From Deltaproteobacteria bacterium (lineage in GTDB: Bacteria > Myxococcota > Kuafuiibacteriia > Kuafuiibacteriales > Kuafuiibacteriaceae): a stretch of DNA of 64,000 nucleotides. The DNA is taken from contig JACKEN010000001.1 in NCBI GenBank assembly GCA_020632995.1, forward strand, positions 652,001-716,000, in the 5' to 3' direction. Positions 62,014 to 64,000 of the stretch are shown one piece after another; the stretch's first letter is position 1, and every line of letters begins with the position of its first letter. Both the position numbers and the translations under genes were made by a program. Below the pieces are notes generated by a model. It had not been told where the DNA came from. It saw only the letters and a program-made list of their open reading frames with translations, and searched no databases.

Positions 62014-63723
62014 ATGGGTCGCTTCGCCTGGATCTCCTTGGCCGCCCTGTTGTGCGGATCACCGGCGTGGGCCGAGGCGCCGGAGGCCGACCCGGCGGCG
62101 GGGCGCTTCAGCACCTTCGTGCCCCTCTCGCAGGCCGAGCTCTACGCCAAGCGCATGCGCTTCACGGCGGGGGAGCCGATGATCTCGGTCGGGATCATGG
62201 AGCACCAGCCGGAGGTGGTGCTGCAGGCGGACGGGCCGGTGCGGGTCATGTTCGACGAGGCGAGTCTGCCGAAGGCGGTGTACGCGCCCCCCGGCACCCG
62301 CTTCACCTTCCGGCCGCTGTCCGCGAGGCCACCCGAGCTGCGGCACTGGGTGGTGGTCGAGACCGCGCCGTACCTCGCGCTCGAGCAGGCCGACGAGACC
62401 CGGAAGACCTGGGAGGCGCGTGGCTACCTGGTGAAGACCTTCGAGGTCGGCACGATCGTGGCCCTGCAGGGCAACGTGCTCGACACGCGGGCCCGCCAGG
62501 TCGCGGTGGGCGGCTACCCGGACACCCGCCGGGCCGACAAGGAGGTGGCTCGGATCTTCCGCCGGTACGGCCTGCGCACCTTCATCCACGAGGAGCTCGC
62601 GCGGCCGCCGGAGGGGGTGGTCGGGGTCTACGACGACCAGGATCGCCTCATCCACCGGGCCACCGACTCGGTCTACTTCGGCACGGTGGACGGGGGGCTG
62701 GTGGAGGTCCGCGACGTGGAGCACTCCCGGGGCTACAAGGGCCACGGGCGCCAGCACCGCCAGTTCTGGGGGCACATCTACGTCTCGGTGGATCGGTCGG
62801 GGCGCCTGGCGGTGGTGAACTCGGTTGGGGCGGAGAAGCTCCTGCAGGGGCTGGTGCCGGCGGAGATCTTCGCCACCGCGCCCCTCGAGGCCCTGAAGGC
62901 GCAGGCGGTCACCGCGCGGGGGGAGATCTTCAGCAAGCTCGGGCACCGGCACTTCGGTGAGCCGTTCCACCTGTGCAGCGAGCAGCACTGCCAGGTGTAC
63001 GCGGGGGCGGGGCACGAGCGCCCGGCCAGCAACCAGGCGGTGGCCGAGACCCGGGGCCTGCTCGCGTTCCGGCCTCGAGAGGATCCGAAGGACGCCTTGC
63101 GCCTGGTGGACTCGGTGTACTCGTCGACCTGCGGCGGCTTCTCGGAGGCCAACGAGGCGGTGTGGGACGACGAGGCGTCGGAGAGCCTGCGGTCCAAGCT
63201 CGACGCGATCGGGCACGATCCGGCCCTGGCCCCGTTCGAGGGGGGCCTGAACGAGGGGAACGTGCGCGCCTTCCTGGAGGCCTACCCGCCCACCGCCTGC
63301 GCCCGCTCGTCCTTCGTGAACGCCCAGAAGTACCGCTGGCGCCGCACCTTCACGCAAGACCGCTTGCGCAAGATCGGGCAGCAGCTCGGGGTCGGCGAGG
63401 TGAAGGGCATCGAGATCCTGGGCCGAGGGCCGGGCGGGCGCATCACCGGCCTCAGGATCCGGGGCAGCCAGGGGAAGAAGGACGTCCTCAGGGAGCTGCC
63501 GGTGCGGCGCCTGTTCGGGAACCTCAACAGCGGCCTGTTCGTGCTCGACGAGGAGCGCGGGCCGGACGGCGCCCTCACCGCGGTCACCTTCGTGGGCGGC
63601 GGCTGGGGCCACGGGGTGGGGATGTGCCAGATGGGTGCGATCGGCCGCGCCGAGCGCGGGCACGGCTTCCGGCAGATCCTCGGGCACTACTACAACGGCG
63701 CGGTGGCGGAGCGGATCTACTAG
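62014..63723 (+). CDS. SpoIID/LytB-like cell-wall protein
   Basis: An exported protein of 569 residues. A signal peptide (WISLAALLCGSPAWA) is followed by about 270 residues of strand-rich sequence without a clear family. The SpoIID domain then occupies roughly residues 265-569: VNSVGAEKLLQGLVPAEIF, APLEALKAQAVTARGEIFSKLG, SVYSSTCGGFSEANEAVWDD and near the end GWGHGVGMCQMGA. SpoIID enzymes are lytic transglycosylases acting on glycans stripped of peptides, and LytB relatives modify amidases. Its role here is likely in wall remodelling. The ATG at 62014 gives a complete signal peptide and follows an extended -10. Confidence 0.87.
   Translation: MGRFAWISLAALLCGSPAWAEAPEADPAAGRFSTFVPLSQAELYAKRMRFTAGEPMISVGIMEHQPEVVLQADGPVRVMFDEASLPKAVYAPPGTRFTFRPLSARPPELRHWVVVETAPYLALEQADETRKTWEARGYLVKTFEVGTIVALQGNVLDTRARQVAVGGYPDTRRADKEVARIFRRYGLRTFIHEELARPPEGVVGVYDDQDRLIHRATDSVYFGTVDGGLVEVRDVEHSRGYKGHGRQHRQFWGHIYVSVDRSGRLAVVNSVGAEKLLQGLVPAEIFATAPLEALKAQAVTARGEIFSKLGHRHFGEPFHLCSEQHCQVYAGAGHERPASNQAVAETRGLLAFRPREDPKDALRLVDSVYSSTCGGFSEANEAVWDDEASESLRSKLDAIGHDPALAPFEGGLNEGNVRAFLEAYPPTACARSSFVNAQKYRWRRTFTQDRLRKIGQQLGVGEVKGIEILGRGPGGRITGLRIRGSQGKKDVLRELPVRRLFGNLNSGLFVLDEERGPDGALTAVTFVGGGWGHGVGMCQMGAIGRAERGHGFRQILGHYYNGAVAERIY
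63354..63367. repeat. Exact GCAAG-N4-CTTGC palindrome
   Basis: GCAAGACCGCTTGC within the SpoIID-like gene, in a different reading frame (ACG CAA GAC CGC TTG CGC) from the copies at 16140 and 24431. This argues against a protein-level explanation. Confidence 0.75.
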
Positions 63724-63741
63724 AGCGCCGACCGGTTTGGT

Positions 63742-64000
63742 CTAGGGGGCGGCGGCCACGCTGGGGGCCTTCAGGATGGCCTCCACCTCGGGCCAGATCG
63801 CCTTGGCCTGGAGCTGGTTCCCGCTGCGGTTCGGGTGGCGCGCGTCGGAGTACACCGGGCCCGACTGGCCCTCGAAGAGGTCGGTGAGGTCGACGCAGAA
63901 GTCGAGCTCGCGGCAGGCCACCCGGAGGTCGCCGTACAGCGCGTTGATCGTCTCGTGGTAGCTGCCGTACTCGCCGCGGACCTTCATCATTTCGTCCCAC
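63742..64000 (-). CDS. SGNH/GDSL-hydrolase-like protein, C-terminal part (gene truncated by window end)
   Basis: The last 85 or so residues of a protein whose frame remains open to the window edge (WDEMMKVRGEYGS ...), so the start lies outside. The segment SDARHPNRSGNQLQAKAIW carries the D-x2-H pair (Asp and His of the catalytic triad) typical of block V of SGNH hydrolases, followed by a helix and a short tail. Such enzymes remove acetyl or acyl groups from sugars or lipids. The serine-containing N-terminus is not visible, so activity is not shown. It is convergent with the SpoIID-like gene. Confidence 0.6.
   Translation of the reverse strand, partial: WDEMMKVRGEYGSYHETINALYGDLRVACRELDFCVDLTDLFEGQSGPVYSDARHPNRSGNQLQAKAIWPEVEAILKAPSVAAAP

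Overview
The window is very GC-rich, densely coding bacterial DNA, and most likely comes from Myxococcota or a related deltaproteobacterial lineage. That placement is inferred from gene content: an MglA-type gliding GTPase, a eukaryotic-type Ser/Thr kinase plus a broken second one, several cysteine-rich lipoproteins (one with a D-A-G rich linker), FGE-sulfatase and CFI-box proteins, a caspase-like peptidase and a SpoIID-like protein. No phage, insertion sequence, plasmid gene, rRNA or CRISPR array is visible. The one structural RNA is a tRNA-Gly(GCC).

Layout. 1-2.0 kb: a degenerate P-loop kinase-like gene divergent from pyrE and a lipoprotein. 2.0-7.1 kb: an accessory block with an Asp-repeat lipoprotein, a second lipoprotein, a wrecked kinase gene, and an ECF sigma / zinc anti-sigma / caspase-like operon. 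7.1-14.5 kb: nadB, a lytic transglycosylase with pgsA, an attachment-family protein, tRNA-Gly, a DJ-1/PfpI protein and a large FAD/Fe-S oxidoreductase. 14.7-22.3 kb: a desaturase, a Ser/Thr kinase, an unknown gene with a DUF444 protein, a methyltransferase and a cysteine-rich lipoprotein. 22.3-30.4 kb: an AstA-like acyltransferase, glnD, amtB, an SH3-like membrane protein and an FGE protein. 30.4-38.9 kb: ppk1, a cysteine-rich lipoprotein, dinG and lon. 39.2-42.8 kb: a minus-strand cassette of AMP ligase, ACP, GNAT-like transferase and receiver-PilZ protein, with every junction overlapping by 4 bases. 43.2-50.3 kb: a SNF2 ATPase, pyrD, mglA and a PocR-type histidine kinase. 50.3-60.9 kb: pyrH-frr-uppS-cdsA-rseP-tsaB, a YdcH-like gene, an Asd-like pseudoenzyme, a CFI-box/beta-barrel fusion, truA and plsC. 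60.9-64 kb: rplM-rpsI, a SpoIID protein and a truncated SGNH hydrolase.

Most notable signals. (1) Three copies of one bipartite motif (a T5-6 tract, CCGCTCCC, exactly 11 bases, then CCCGTA) lie upstream of the Asp-repeat lipoprotein, the broken kinase and the ECF sigma operon. This looks like an autoregulated ECF regulon. Its operon encodes a caspase-like protein with a perfect EF-hand loop, and the regulon also holds an Asp-rich repeat lipoprotein, which suggests a calcium or envelope-stress theme. (2) A 14-bp interrupted palindrome, GCAAG-N4-CTTGC, recurs mostly inside genes and in different reading frames, far more often than base composition predicts. (3) A 72-75 bp repeat unit has invaded two ORFs in frame. 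(4) Many genes carry a TGC-TAGGNT-like -10 element only 6-12 bases before the start codon, which suggests widespread leaderless transcription.

All identifications come from reading the translations. No database search was run.
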